A stretch of 64,000 nucleotides of DNA from assembly GCA_044433115.1 (NCBI GenBank), contig JAWXTY010000003.1:29779-93778 (forward strand), written 5' to 3'. The notes under the pieces were generated by a model. It searched no databases. It saw nothing but the letters and a program-made list of their open reading frames with translations, and was not told the DNA's origin. Positions 44,140-53,392 of this stretch are shown here, piece by piece. Position 1 is the first letter of the stretch, and every line of letters starts with the position of its first letter. The DNA comes from CAKUIA01 sp044433115. GTDB lineage: Bacteria; Verrucomicrobiota; Verrucomicrobiia; Opitutales; Intestinicryptomonadaceae. A program made the position numbers and the translations under genes.

Positions 44140-45765
44140 ATGAAAAAGAAATTAATAACAGGCTTTCTAAAATTATTTATCGCCCTTTTAATATTGTGGG
44201 TAGCGATAAATATTCCTAGTTACTTTTTAAGTGTAGATAGTGCTGTATTAAAAGTCTTTAAAGATAGTCAGACAAGGGAGAGCTTAGCTAGTTTATATGT
44301 ATCTACAGGCAAGCTCGACTCTGCAAAGCTGATAGTTGATAGCACAAATTTTGATAAAGAAGAGAAGGCTTCTTTAGAGAGTGATATTGCTCAAATGATT
44401 GAGTCAAAGCCTTTGTGGAAGTTCACTGGAGCAAGAAATTCTTTCTTTGAAGAAAATGCTAATATACTTGGATTAAGAGAGATTAAAGAGCAAAGTGCCT
44501 ATGAATTTTTGGCAAGTGCCTCAAATAGAAATGCAGTCTTAGAAGTCTTGAATAATAGCGACTTAAAGCTAACAAAAGACATCTTGGCTTTGAGAAATTT
44601 GAACACTACTCTTTTGCCACCTGCATTTTCTTCGGCAGGAGCTCCCTATAGTTCAGCTATAATAATAAATGCGATTTTAGTGCAAAATTCTTCTTTAAAC
44701 TCAGAGATGCTTAAGGATATTTCTTCTAAAATTCCTCTATTAGCCTCCGACTCTAATTTGCAAAAAGGCTTTGAAGAATATTGTATGGGTCTGCTCTTTT
44801 TTGCAAAGAATATGCAGTTTGGCTCGCTTAGCGAGATGCTATCTAAGGCAAATTCTATGCGTGAGATAAGCCTTTTAGCTAAGAGCTTTGCAACGCAACA
44901 CGACATTCCTCTCAATGATTTAAACTCAGCTCTTTTGCTATATCCCAACTTAGACGAGACTATAAATTACCTAAGCTCGCCAGAAAAAGCTAAGTTTTAT
45001 ATAGAAGCTTCAAGCTACAGTCAAAGGGCTATAGAGAAGCTTTTGAGCGAAAAATTGGCTATATATCAAAGTCCATCTTATGTGGAAATAATTCCAACTC
45101 CCCTTGAAGATAGCTTTGCTAGCTTAAGTGCTAATAGCACAAAACTTGCAGTCTTTTTAAAGCTTTGCCTAATATTTTTAGCTTGTTTTGTTTTTTTGTC
45201 TATAAATATTTGGCGACCAGATACGCTAAGTTGGTATAGCCCACTTGCCCTAATAAGGAGGTCTTTAGGGGCTATAGTCTTAGCTTCTTTAGTTTGCCTT
45301 GCTTTAGAGCCTGATTTATTCAATTTTGAGCTTGCAAAAGAAAATCCAGTAGAAATAAAACTTGCAATAGATAATCTAAGTAATTTAATAGGAGAAAATA
45401 ATATTATGAAATTCAATATGGACACGCCTACAGTGCTGACGTTATCGCTATTTTTGCTTATGCAATTTGTGATATTCGCCTCTTGCCTAATCAAAATAGC
45501 CACAATTAAAAGAATGGCAATTTCGCCTTCAGTGAAGCTCGAGTTACTAAATAACGAGGATAATCTCTTCGACTTGGGGCTTTATGTTGGTCTAGGAGGA
45601 ACAGTGCTATCTCTAATTATGTTAAGTTTGAGTATGATGAACACAGCCTTAATGGCAGGTTATTCATCTACACTTTTTGGCATAATGTTCACAGCCCTAC
45701 TAAAGATTGCCTTTGTACGCCCTTATAGGCATAGTTTGTTGCTAGAAGTTGCAAGAATTAAATAA
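44140..45765 (+). CDS. Integral membrane protein of unknown function
   Basis: 541 residues. One N-terminal transmembrane helix (about 10-30) is followed by about 310 mostly helical extracytoplasmic residues. Four helices then lie near the end (about 340-362, 375-395, 428-450, 480-515). The last pair, with YVGLGGTVLSLIMLSLSMMN and a later STLFGIMFTALLKI, is faintly like the MotA/TolQ/ExbB channel region; this is a guess. It sits 34 bases after hisN and overlaps the lpxA frame, so it may be translated together with lpxA and pdxA. No family is recognised. Confidence 0.65.
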   Translation: MKKKLITGFLKLFIALLILWVAINIPSYFLSVDSAVLKVFKDSQTRESLASLYVSTGKLDSAKLIVDSTNFDKEEKASLESDIAQMIESKPLWKFTGARNSFFEENANILGLREIKEQSAYEFLASASNRNAVLEVLNNSDLKLTKDILALRNLNTTLLPPAFSSAGAPYSSAIIINAILVQNSSLNSEMLKDISSKIPLLASDSNLQKGFEEYCMGLLFFAKNMQFGSLSEMLSKANSMREISLLAKSFATQHDIPLNDLNSALLLYPNLDETINYLSSPEKAKFYIEASSYSQRAIEKLLSEKLAIYQSPSYVEIIPTPLEDSFASLSANSTKLAVFLKLCLIFLACFVFLSINIWRPDTLSWYSPLALIRRSLGAIVLASLVCLALEPDLFNFELAKENPVEIKLAIDNLSNLIGENNIMKFNMDTPTVLTLSLFLLMQFVIFASCLIKIATIKRMAISPSVKLELLNNEDNLFDLGLYVGLGGTVLSLIMLSLSMMNTALMAGYSSTLFGIMFTALLKIAFVRPYRHSLLLEVARIK

Positions 45766-45775
45766 TTACCTAACT

Positions 45776-46558
45776 ATGATTAGCAAAAGTGCTATAATTG
45801 GAAATAATTTAGTTATAGGCAACAACTCGAAAATTGGAGCATACGCCATTATAGGCAATGATGTAAAAATTGGCGATAATTGTGAAATAGAAGAATTTGC
45901 GAAAATCTGCGATGGGGCTATAATAGGCAATAATTGCAGGATTTGTAGTTATACTAGCATTGCAGGCGACCCTCAGGACTTAGGCTTTGATAGAAATATT
46001 AAAAGCTCTGTAATCATTGGCGACAACACTGTAGTTAGGGAAAATTCTACTATACACAGGTCAACTAAAGCAGGCGAGAACACTATCATAGGCAAGAATT
46101 GCTTCTTGATGGCTTCTATGCACATAGGACACGATTGTCAGGTGGCAGACAATGTTATCATTGCTCCCTTTGTGGCTCTCGGTGGCTTTGCGAGCATAGG
46201 CGAACATAGCTTTATAAGTGGGGGAGTTATGATACACCAGCACGTACGCATAGGCGAAGGTGTGATGGCAAGTGGCAACGCTGGGCTATCTGAGGACATT
46301 CCTCCTTTTGTAAATGCTTATTTGAGAAATGGCGTAAGGGGTTTAAACCTTGTTGGCTTAAAGCGTAGAAACTTCCCTAAGGAAGATATATTGAATTTAA
46401 AGACGCTCTATAACTTTGTATTTAAGCAATCTTTGTCAGTGAAAGCTAAGGCAAAAGAGGCTAGGGCATTGAATTTAGATAACACGCCATCTGGCAAAAA
46501 ATTCTTAGACTTTATACTAGAAGAGGGCAGGAAAATAGCTTGCCATACCACAAAGTAA
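45776..46558 (+). CDS. lpxA: UDP-N-acetylglucosamine acyltransferase (LpxA)
   Basis: First step of lipid A synthesis. About 260 residues from the ATG at 45776 (an upstream start at 45749 would overlap the previous gene). The left-handed beta-helix is visible as hexapeptide repeats (AIIGNN, LVIGNN, AIIGND, VKIGDN). The catalytic His lies in ASMHIGHDCQVADN. The C-terminal helical domain starts near LKRRNFPKEDIL. It shows that the cell makes lipid A and so has a classical outer membrane. Confidence 0.95.
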   Translation: MISKSAIIGNNLVIGNNSKIGAYAIIGNDVKIGDNCEIEEFAKICDGAIIGNNCRICSYTSIAGDPQDLGFDRNIKSSVIIGDNTVVRENSTIHRSTKAGENTIIGKNCFLMASMHIGHDCQVADNVIIAPFVALGGFASIGEHSFISGGVMIHQHVRIGEGVMASGNAGLSEDIPPFVNAYLRNGVRGLNLVGLKRRNFPKEDILNLKTLYNFVFKQSLSVKAKAKEARALNLDNTPSGKKFLDFILEEGRKIACHTTK

Positions 46559-46569
46559 ACTCACACAAA

Positions 46570-47472
46570 ATGAAATTAGCAATTTGCATAGGAGACCCTA
46601 ATTCTATAGGGCAAGAAATCATAAAATCTTGGGTAGAGGAAAACGAAGAACTATCTAAGCAGTGCGAAGTTATTGCTCATAAAGAATTTTTAGATACGCT
46701 ACCTAATTATGTATCTAAATTCCAAATAGGCAATCCCAACTTTAAGGCAACTCTGGGCGTGCCAAGCGTAGAGGCAGCGAGCATTGCATACCAAGCTTTA
46801 GAGCAAGCTGCAAAGGGGGCAAATGAGGGTATATATAAGGCAGTTGTTACTGCTCCTGTCAGCAAGGCGATGATGAATGAGGCTGGCTATAAATTTGTAG
46901 GGCAAACTGAATTTTTTGAGTCTAAGTGGCAAGGCGAAGCTACTATGTGCTTTGTAGGCAAAAAGTTGATATTGTCGCTTGCAACTTGGCATATAGCTTT
47001 TAAAGATGTCCCTTCTGCTATAAATATGCAAAGCCTAACTAAAGCTGTTAGCCAAGTCAATAAGTTATGTGGCAAGCTCAAGGATATAGAAAATCCAAGA
47101 ATTGCAGTTTGTGCTTTAAACCCACACGCTGGCGAAGATGGATTACTTGGCACAGAGGAAATTGATTATATAGACCCTATCTTAGACGAGCTTAGGAAGG
47201 ACTACCCAAATTTATCTAAGGCACTGCCTGCTGACACTGTATTTATGCGTTGCTTGAAAGGCGAGTTTGACTGCATAGTCTCTATGTATCACGACCAAGG
47301 CTTAGCTCCACTAAAAATGCTAGAATTTGACCAAGCAGTGAACATTACAATGGGCTTAGACCACATTCGCACTAGCCCCGACCACGGAACTGCCTATGCT
47401 ATAGCAGGCAAGGGGCTTGCCTCAAATGAGAGCTTTGCAGCAGCAGTAAATGTAGCCCTAAAGCTTTCTTAA
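46570..47472 (+). CDS. pdxA: 4-hydroxythreonine-4-phosphate dehydrogenase (PdxA)
   Basis: Oxidises 4-phosphohydroxythreonine in the DXP-dependent pyridoxal phosphate pathway. The ATG at 46570 gives 300 residues and begins MKLAICIGDPNSIG, the family's usual start. It lies 11 bases after the lpxA stop. The metal/substrate motifs are APVSKAMMNEAGYKFVGQTE, MYHDQGLAPLK and GLDHIRTSPDHGTAYAIAGKG. It is slightly shorter than typical (about 330). It is followed by a MITE. Confidence 0.93.
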   Translation: MKLAICIGDPNSIGQEIIKSWVEENEELSKQCEVIAHKEFLDTLPNYVSKFQIGNPNFKATLGVPSVEAASIAYQALEQAAKGANEGIYKAVVTAPVSKAMMNEAGYKFVGQTEFFESKWQGEATMCFVGKKLILSLATWHIAFKDVPSAINMQSLTKAVSQVNKLCGKLKDIENPRIAVCALNPHAGEDGLLGTEEIDYIDPILDELRKDYPNLSKALPADTVFMRCLKGEFDCIVSMYHDQGLAPLKMLEFDQAVNITMGLDHIRTSPDHGTAYAIAGKGLASNESFAAAVNVALKLS

Positions 47473-47476
47473 GTAT

Positions 47477-47657
47477 AGGGGCGTTCTAAAAATTGGTTTT
47501 TGCACTACGAAAGGTTACAATTGCTCTTTTTAGCCTATTTTTGCTTGAATTTCCTTGCTTATCTCCTTAGATAACGCTGTTATCTTCGTCAATCACAAGA
47601 AAATTACGCTAAAAATCCTCTTAAAAATAGCTAATTGCCAATTTTTAGAACGCCCCT
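47477..47657. mobile_element. MITE-like element (181 bp) with perfect terminal repeats
   Basis: AGGGGCGTTCTAAAAATTGG at the left end is exactly mirrored at the right end (20 bp). The interior matches the other copies: ACAATTGCTCTTTTTAGCC, TTTTTGCTTGAATTTCCTTG, an internal hairpin TAGATAACGC/GTTATC, and ACAAGAAAATTACGCTAAAA. No reading frame is present. It starts 5 bases after the pdxA stop. Confidence 0.8.
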
Positions 47658-47671
47658 GAGGCGTTAAATAC

Positions 47672-47704
47672 AAAAAAGTCTACGCACAACACGTAGACTT
47701 TTTT
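47672..47704. terminator. Bidirectional terminator between pdxA and icd
   Basis: AAAAAAGTCTACG pairs with CGTAGACTTTTTT around CACAACA. It has T-runs on both strands and suits the convergent arrangement. Confidence 0.85.
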
Positions 47705-47724
47705 GTTTTCTTAAAGGGGACTTC

Positions 47725-48954
47725 TTACATATTAGAGATAATCTTGTCTGCAAATTCAGAACACTTTAGCTCAGTTGAGCCTTCTACAAAGTATGCTAAG
47801 TCGCAAGTTAGATTTTTGCTTGTAATAGTCTTTTCAAGAGCCTTGATAATCAAATCAGCAGCTTCGTTCCAACCCATATATCTCAACATCATTTCGCCAG
47901 ATAGGATTAGAGAAGATGGGTTCGCTTTATCGAGATTAGCAATATCAGGAGCTGTTCCGTGAGTTGCTTCAAAGATAGAGTGTCCTGTTAGATAGTTGAT
48001 ATTACCACCAGGGGCAATGCCAATACCACCAACTTGGGCTGCGAGTGCGTCAGAAACATAGTCGCCATTTAAGTTTAGGGTAACAACTACATCGTAGTCT
48101 TGAGGGCGAGTTAGGATATTTTGTAAGAATGCGTCAGCAATAACGTCTTTAATTATGATACCATTAGGTAGCTCATAGCCTCCCTTAATTTCCTTAGCTC
48201 CAAATTCTTCTACAGCAACTGAGTAAGCCCAATCTCTAAAACCACCTTCAGTAAACTTCATAATGTTACCTTTGTGAACGATTGTTACGCTCTTTCTATT
48301 TTGCTCTATAGCATATTCTATAGCACTTCTCATCAAGCGAGAAGTCCCCTCTTTAGATACAGGTTTAATACCTATGCCACAAGAGTCTGGAAAGCGTATC
48401 TTTTTGTACATAGCAGGAAATTCTTTTTTCAAGAAATCCTTAACTACTTCAACTTCAGCTGTACCTCTTTCAAACTCTATACCTGCATAAATGTCCTCAG
48501 TGTTTTCTCTAAAGATTACCATATCTATATATTCAGGGTGCTTAACTGGGCTGTCTATACCTTCAAAGTATCTAACAGGACGTAGGCAAACATACATATC
48601 AAGCTCTTGTCTTAGAGTTACGTTTAGTGAGCGTATGCCCTTTCCAACTGGAGTAGTTAGTGGTCCTTTTATACCAAGTAGGTATGTTTTGAAAGCTTGT
48701 AGAGTTTCGTCAGGCAACCAAGTTTGTAGTTGCTCAAAAGCTTTGCCACCAGCAAGAACTTCTAGCCATTGTATCTTTTTTTTGCCTTGATAAGCCTTTG
48801 CTATAGCAGTATCAAAAACTTTTTGAGAAGCTGCCCAAATGTCTTTACCTATACCATCGCCTTCGATAAAAGGTATAATAGGCATATCAGGTACGATAAG
48901 CTTCTTGTTAGCTACAGTTATTTTTTCTCCCATAAGTGATGTCTTTTCGCTCAT
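47725..48954 (-). CDS. icd: Isocitrate dehydrogenase, predicted NAD-dependent
   Basis: TCA-cycle oxidative decarboxylation of isocitrate to 2-oxoglutarate. 409 residues from the ATG at 48954 (GGA ribosome-binding site; a TTG at 48966 is also in frame). Overall it closely follows E. coli Icd: GIRSLNVTLRQELDMYVCLR with the regulatory Ser109, FRENTEDIYAGIE and HKGNIMKFTEGGF. The coenzyme pocket reads GTAPDIANLDKANP, so the E. coli Lys344, Tyr345 and Val351 are Asp337, Ile338 and Ala344. These are the changes known to switch this family to NAD. It is convergent with pdxA. Confidence 0.93.
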   Translation of the reverse strand: MSEKTSLMGEKITVANKKLIVPDMPIIPFIEGDGIGKDIWAASQKVFDTAIAKAYQGKKKIQWLEVLAGGKAFEQLQTWLPDETLQAFKTYLLGIKGPLTTPVGKGIRSLNVTLRQELDMYVCLRPVRYFEGIDSPVKHPEYIDMVIFRENTEDIYAGIEFERGTAEVEVVKDFLKKEFPAMYKKIRFPDSCGIGIKPVSKEGTSRLMRSAIEYAIEQNRKSVTIVHKGNIMKFTEGGFRDWAYSVAVEEFGAKEIKGGYELPNGIIIKDVIADAFLQNILTRPQDYDVVVTLNLNGDYVSDALAAQVGGIGIAPGGNINYLTGHSIFEATHGTAPDIANLDKANPSSLILSGEMMLRYMGWNEAADLIIKALEKTITSKNLTCDLAYFVEGSTELKCSEFADKIISNM

Positions 48955-49056
48955 AATATATTCCAATTAATATATAATTATCAATTTTTTCAACACTTTT
49001 TTTAAAATACTCTTGTTTATTGTATTTTTATTTGATTTAATCGCTTCTCAGTTACT

Positions 49057-50562
49057 ATGAAAAAATTATACACATTTACAATCGTTTTATTTGCTTTATT
49101 GTGTTCTTATGCACAAAAGCCAAATGTAATCGTATTTTTAGTTGACGATATGGGTTTAATGGATACGTCTGTTCCTTTTATCGCTGACGAAAATTTAAAA
49201 CCTAAGGAATACGAGCTAAATACTCTTCACAGGACTCCGAATATGGAGGCTCTAAGCAAAAATGGCACAAGATTTTCAAGAGCCTACGCAATGAGCGTTT
49301 GCTCGCCATCAAGAGTGTCTATAATGACAGGGCAAACTTCAGCAAGACACCACGTTTCTAATTACATTAAGCCAGAAGCGAACAATGGAGGTATATATGG
49401 ACCTACAGACTGGGCTTGGGAGGGCTTAAATTCAAAGAGCCTAACTATGCCAAAATTATTAAAAGAGCAGGGCTACAAAACTATATTCATAGGCAAAGCC
49501 CACTTTGCTCCGGTGAAGGTTGAAGGCGAAGACCCTTTGCTTTTAGGCTATGATGTAAATATAGGAGGCTGTGCTTGGGGGCAACCTGGTACATATTTAT
49601 CTACTTCAAAGTTTGGCAACAATACTAAGGGCAAGGTAAATAGGGGCGTTCCTCATCTTGAAAAGTATTACGACCAAGATATATTCCTAACAGAAGCTTT
49701 AACTTTAGAAGCTATAGCAGAAATTAAAAAGGCAAAAAAAGAGGGAAAGCCTTTCTTGTTGAGTATGTCTCATTATGCAGTTCACTCGCCTTTTACTGCA
49801 GATAAGCGTTTTGTAGATAATTATAAGGACGTTAAAGCCCCAACTCAATGGAAGGCATTTGCGTCAATGATTGAGGGTATGGACAAGTCTTTAGGCGACA
49901 TTGTAAAAACTTTAGAGGACGAAGGCATTGCAGATAATACCCTAATTATCTTCTTGGGCGACAATGGCACAGACTCAAGATTTAATTCATCTCAATCCCC
50001 TGAGCTAATTGCAAATGCTGCCCCTCTAAGAGGTATGAAAGCGACTCGCTTTGAAGGGGGTATGCGTATTCCATTTATAGTTTCTTGGGCAAAGCCTAAC
50101 GACAATAGCCCTATACAAAAGGAATTTAAGATAGAGCAAAACAGCTTTAATGCAACAGACTTAGTTGCAGTATACGACGTGTTCTCTACAGTTCTTGATG
50201 TAGCAGGTGCAAAAACGCCAGCTAATTATCCAGTAGATGGCAAGAGCGTTTTCGACTCAAATAAGGAAAAGGATAGAGAGTTTTTAATGCACTTTCCACA
50301 CGAGCATAGAGATAGCTACTTCACTTCTTATATAAAGGGTAATTGGAAAATTATTAAGCATTACAAAGACTCTAGCTACGAGCTATTTGACCTATCTAAG
50401 GATATGACAGAAGCTAATAATCTCTTTAAAACTAATCCAGAAAAGGCAAAGGAAATGATTTTGGCTATGGAAAGCTCTTTAAAGAACGCAAATGCACAAT
50501 ATCCTGATTTCTCTAAGCCAACTAATATGCTAGGCAAGGGCAATGCAAAAGCAAAGAAATAA
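49057..50562 (+). CDS. Secreted type I sulfatase
   Basis: 501 residues. A signal peptide (MKKLYTFTIVLFALLCSYA) is followed by the alkaline-phosphatase-fold start NVIVFLVDDMG (metal Asp pair). The sulfatase signature SVCSPSRVSIMTGQ has Cys82, which must be oxidised to formylglycine. The second metal site is FLGDNGTDSR. It probably removes sulfate from a polysaccharide or other sulfated substrate in the periplasm. A maturase (anSME or FGE) is required; none with intact active-site residues is seen in the window. Confidence 0.92.
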   Translation: MKKLYTFTIVLFALLCSYAQKPNVIVFLVDDMGLMDTSVPFIADENLKPKEYELNTLHRTPNMEALSKNGTRFSRAYAMSVCSPSRVSIMTGQTSARHHVSNYIKPEANNGGIYGPTDWAWEGLNSKSLTMPKLLKEQGYKTIFIGKAHFAPVKVEGEDPLLLGYDVNIGGCAWGQPGTYLSTSKFGNNTKGKVNRGVPHLEKYYDQDIFLTEALTLEAIAEIKKAKKEGKPFLLSMSHYAVHSPFTADKRFVDNYKDVKAPTQWKAFASMIEGMDKSLGDIVKTLEDEGIADNTLIIFLGDNGTDSRFNSSQSPELIANAAPLRGMKATRFEGGMRIPFIVSWAKPNDNSPIQKEFKIEQNSFNATDLVAVYDVFSTVLDVAGAKTPANYPVDGKSVFDSNKEKDREFLMHFPHEHRDSYFTSYIKGNWKIIKHYKDSSYELFDLSKDMTEANNLFKTNPEKAKEMILAMESSLKNANAQYPDFSKPTNMLGKGNAKAKK

Positions 50563-50600
50563 AAAAAGAGCGAAGAAAATTAATTTTTATAACTAAATAT

Positions 50601-50647
50601 AGCCTAAGTTGAAAAAATATATTGCATTTTCGAAACTTAGGCTTTAT
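50601..50647 (+). terminator. Terminator after the sulfatase
   Basis: AGCCTAAGTT (50601-50610) pairs with AACTTAGGCT (50634-50643), followed by TTATTTATAAA. Confidence 0.65.
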
Positions 50648-50671
50648 TTATAAATAGGAAATGGTACAATT

Positions 50672-52246
50672 ATGAACAAATACCATAGTACAATTATGAA
50701 CAAATTCGATAGTATATTCTTTAAGAAGGCAGATGACTTTTTTCCATCTATAGCCCCTACAGCTTTAACTTACGACGACGTCTCTTTGGCAACGAAGTAT
50801 TCTCAAGTTTTGCCACGTGAAACTTTTGCTGACACTTCTCTTTCTGAGAGCTTGCGTTTGTCTATGCCTATTATCTCTTCAGATATGGATACTGTAACTG
50901 AGCATAAGATGGCTATAGCAATGGCTATGAATGGTGGCTTGGGAATTATCCACTACAATATGTCTTTGGATAATCAAGTCAAGGAAGTTGCTAAGGTTAA
51001 AAATTATATACACGGACTTATTCAAGAACCTATCAAAGTTTCTCAAGACTCTCACATAGGCGATGTCTTGGCAGTAATAGAAAAGAATAAGTACAGATTT
51101 AGAACTTTCCCAGTTGTAGATGAAGGCAATAAGCTTGTTGGCTTGCTCTCTGGCAGAATTGTTAAGGATAGATATTCTAGTATGAGTGTAGCTGAGGCGA
51201 TGTTAAAGCGTAGCGAAGTTTACACTATTTTAGATACGCAATTAGGGGCTAACCCTATTGAGGCTGCAGATAAATTCTTTGCAGAACACCTTGGCGTGCA
51301 TAAACTTTTGGTAGTAGATAAAAATGATTGCCTAAAGGGCTTGTTCACTCTTAGCGATATTGAGCAGATTTCTAGCGATAGTGCCTCTCAAGTTAAGGCT
51401 ACTAGAGACGCTGGCTTTAGATTGCGTTGTGCAGCTGCAATGTCTATAATTAGAGATAGCCAAGGCAATATGGATAAAGACAAAATCTTGGCTCATTACA
51501 CTAATTTGAAGAACCAAGGCTTAGATGCCATTGCTGTTTCTACTGCCCATGGCTTCACTGAAGGCGTTGGCGATATGGTTAAGCTCATTCGTGAATTTGA
51601 TAAGGATATGACTATCATTGCTGGTAATGTTACTAGTGCTGCAGGCGTTGAGTTCTTGGCAAATGCTGGTGTAGACGCAATTAAGGTTGGTCAAGGCCCT
51701 GGTTCAATTTGTACTACACGTATTATTTCAGGTGTAGGTATTCCTCAGTTGACTGCCCTTTATGTATGTTCAAGACAGGCGAAAGACTCTGGCGTTAAGA
51801 TTATTGCAGATGGTGGCATAACAAAATCTGGCGATATGGTTAAGGCTTTGACTTTAGCTGACGCTGTTCTTTGTGGTAGTTTACTTGCAGCTTGCCCTCA
51901 AGCTCCTGGTAAGATTTTAGAAATCAATGGCAAGAGCTACAAGCAATATAGAGGTATGGGTTCTTTGGCTGCTATGAAAGATGGCAGTGCGTCTCGCTAC
52001 GGCAGACAATTAGGGGCAAAAACTGACAAGATTACAGCAGAAGGCATTGAAGCTCTAAAGGAATTATCTCAAGACGCAGACATAGTTTTAGCTCAATTAG
52101 TTGGTGGCATACAAAGTGGTATGGGCTATATGGGAGCAAAGAACCTTGCAGAACTTAGAGATGTTGCTCGTTTTTGTCAAATCACAGGTGCTGGACAAAA
52201 GGAAAGCTCTCCACACGACGTAATCGAAGTAAAAAGTTCAAGCTAG
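50672..52246 (+). CDS. guaB: Inosine-5'-monophosphate dehydrogenase
   Basis: IMP to XMP, the committed step of GMP synthesis. 524 residues with the (beta/alpha)8 barrel, two CBS domains in the middle (about 125-235) and the catalytic Cys loop GPGSICTTRIISGVG. The flap is KQYRGMGSLAAMKDGSASRY. The start is ambiguous: a 17-base unit with ATG is repeated 24 bases apart (50665-50681 and 50689-50705), giving two in-frame ATGs. The first has an AGGAA ribosome-binding site. Confidence 0.96.
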   Translation: MNKYHSTIMNKFDSIFFKKADDFFPSIAPTALTYDDVSLATKYSQVLPRETFADTSLSESLRLSMPIISSDMDTVTEHKMAIAMAMNGGLGIIHYNMSLDNQVKEVAKVKNYIHGLIQEPIKVSQDSHIGDVLAVIEKNKYRFRTFPVVDEGNKLVGLLSGRIVKDRYSSMSVAEAMLKRSEVYTILDTQLGANPIEAADKFFAEHLGVHKLLVVDKNDCLKGLFTLSDIEQISSDSASQVKATRDAGFRLRCAAAMSIIRDSQGNMDKDKILAHYTNLKNQGLDAIAVSTAHGFTEGVGDMVKLIREFDKDMTIIAGNVTSAAGVEFLANAGVDAIKVGQGPGSICTTRIISGVGIPQLTALYVCSRQAKDSGVKIIADGGITKSGDMVKALTLADAVLCGSLLAACPQAPGKILEINGKSYKQYRGMGSLAAMKDGSASRYGRQLGAKTDKITAEGIEALKELSQDADIVLAQLVGGIQSGMGYMGAKNLAELRDVARFCQITGAGQKESSPHDVIEVKSSS

Positions 52247-52270
52247 TATAGAATAGAATATATTTAATAA

Positions 52271-52309
52271 AAAGCCCTTAACAGTTCAGATTGTTAAGGG
52301 TATTTTTTG
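52271..52309. terminator. Terminator between guaB and tsaD
   Basis: CCCTTAACA (52275-52283) pairs with TGTTAAGGG (52292-52300), followed by TATTTTTT. The A-run on the other side could serve the minus strand too. Confidence 0.8.
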
Positions 52310-52337
52310 TGATACTTTATTTGCCTAAAGGGTTTAT

Positions 52338-53387
52338 CTAAATTCCAGCAGATGGGTTTATTTTTAGATATTTGCTTGCAGGCTCTTGGGTGTTGGCTTT
52401 GTCTATCCACGCTGCAAATGCTATCATAGACGCATTGTCGCCTCTGTGTTCTCTTTGGGCTGTGTAGAGCTTGCAGTGCATAGACTTTGCAAGCTTATCA
52501 AATTCTATACGTAACTTTTCATTATTAGAAACTCCTCCACTTAGCCCAAGGCTCTTATAAGATTTTTCTTTGCTAAAGGCTTGAGTCTTACGCTTAAGTT
52601 GCTCTATGACAGCCCTTTGGTAGCTTGCACATATATCGCTATAATTATCCTTAATCTCTTGAGGGCTTAGCTTGTCGAGAAAATATCTCAAGCTAGTTTT
52701 AAGTCCAGAGAAGCTAAATGTAATAGCTTTTCCCTCTTTGCGTTTCATCGCAGTTGGGAATATATATTTTTTCTCATCGCCTTTTTTCGCCTCTTTTTCG
52801 AGAAGAGGTCCCCCAGGGTATGGCATAGACAAGAGCTTTGCACCTTTGTCTAGGGCTTCGCCTGCAGCGTCGTCTAGGGTTTCAGATAGCAAGTGGATTT
52901 CGCAATTTTCGTCAATCTCAACAAGCATAGTATTACCCCCTGATACGATTAGCCCCAAGTGCGGCAAAAGTGCTTTAAAGTTGCTCTCAAAATTAGCAGG
53001 GTCGTCTTTATGTAGAGGAATAAAGGGCGAAAAGCAATGCCCTCTCAAGTGGTTTACGCCAATGAGTGGCTTGTTTAAATATAGCGATAAAGCAGAGGCA
53101 CAAGAGACGCCCATCGCCAAGCAATTTGGTAGCCCTGGGGAATTTGTAACAGCTATAGTGCTTATGCTATTCGAGTCGAAGCCTTCAAGGATTTCTTTTG
53201 CAAGAGCTGGTAATTTCTTTAAATGCTCTGTGCTTGCAATGTCAGGGACTACGCCTCCATATAATTTATGTAAATCTATTTGAGTATGTATAAGTTCCTT
53301 AATAATACCAATTTCTGAGTCAAAGATTGCAAATGCAGACTCATCACACGAGGACTCTATAGCCAATATAATTTCTTTGTTTTGCAT
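52338..53387 (-). CDS. tsaD: tRNA N6-adenosine threonylcarbamoyltransferase (TsaD)
   Basis: Final step of t6A37 synthesis on ANN-reading tRNAs. 349 residues with the ASKHA fold. Present are IESSCDES, LYGGVVPDIAS, the metal-binding His pair in NHLRGH, DDAAGEALDKGAKLL, YPGGPLLEK and the late Asp in HRGDNASMIAF. In the phosphate loop the usual SGGHT reads SGGNT. It overlaps nothing and ends 91 bases from guaB. Only five bases separate it from thiD upstream, so the two are probably co-transcribed. Confidence 0.94.
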   Translation of the reverse strand: MQNKEIILAIESSCDESAFAIFDSEIGIIKELIHTQIDLHKLYGGVVPDIASTEHLKKLPALAKEILEGFDSNSISTIAVTNSPGLPNCLAMGVSCASALSLYLNKPLIGVNHLRGHCFSPFIPLHKDDPANFESNFKALLPHLGLIVSGGNTMLVEIDENCEIHLLSETLDDAAGEALDKGAKLLSMPYPGGPLLEKEAKKGDEKKYIFPTAMKRKEGKAITFSFSGLKTSLRYFLDKLSPQEIKDNYSDICASYQRAVIEQLKRKTQAFSKEKSYKSLGLSGGVSNNEKLRIEFDKLAKSMHCKLYTAQREHRGDNASMIAFAAWIDKANTQEPASKYLKINPSAGI

Positions 53388-53392
53388 AATTT

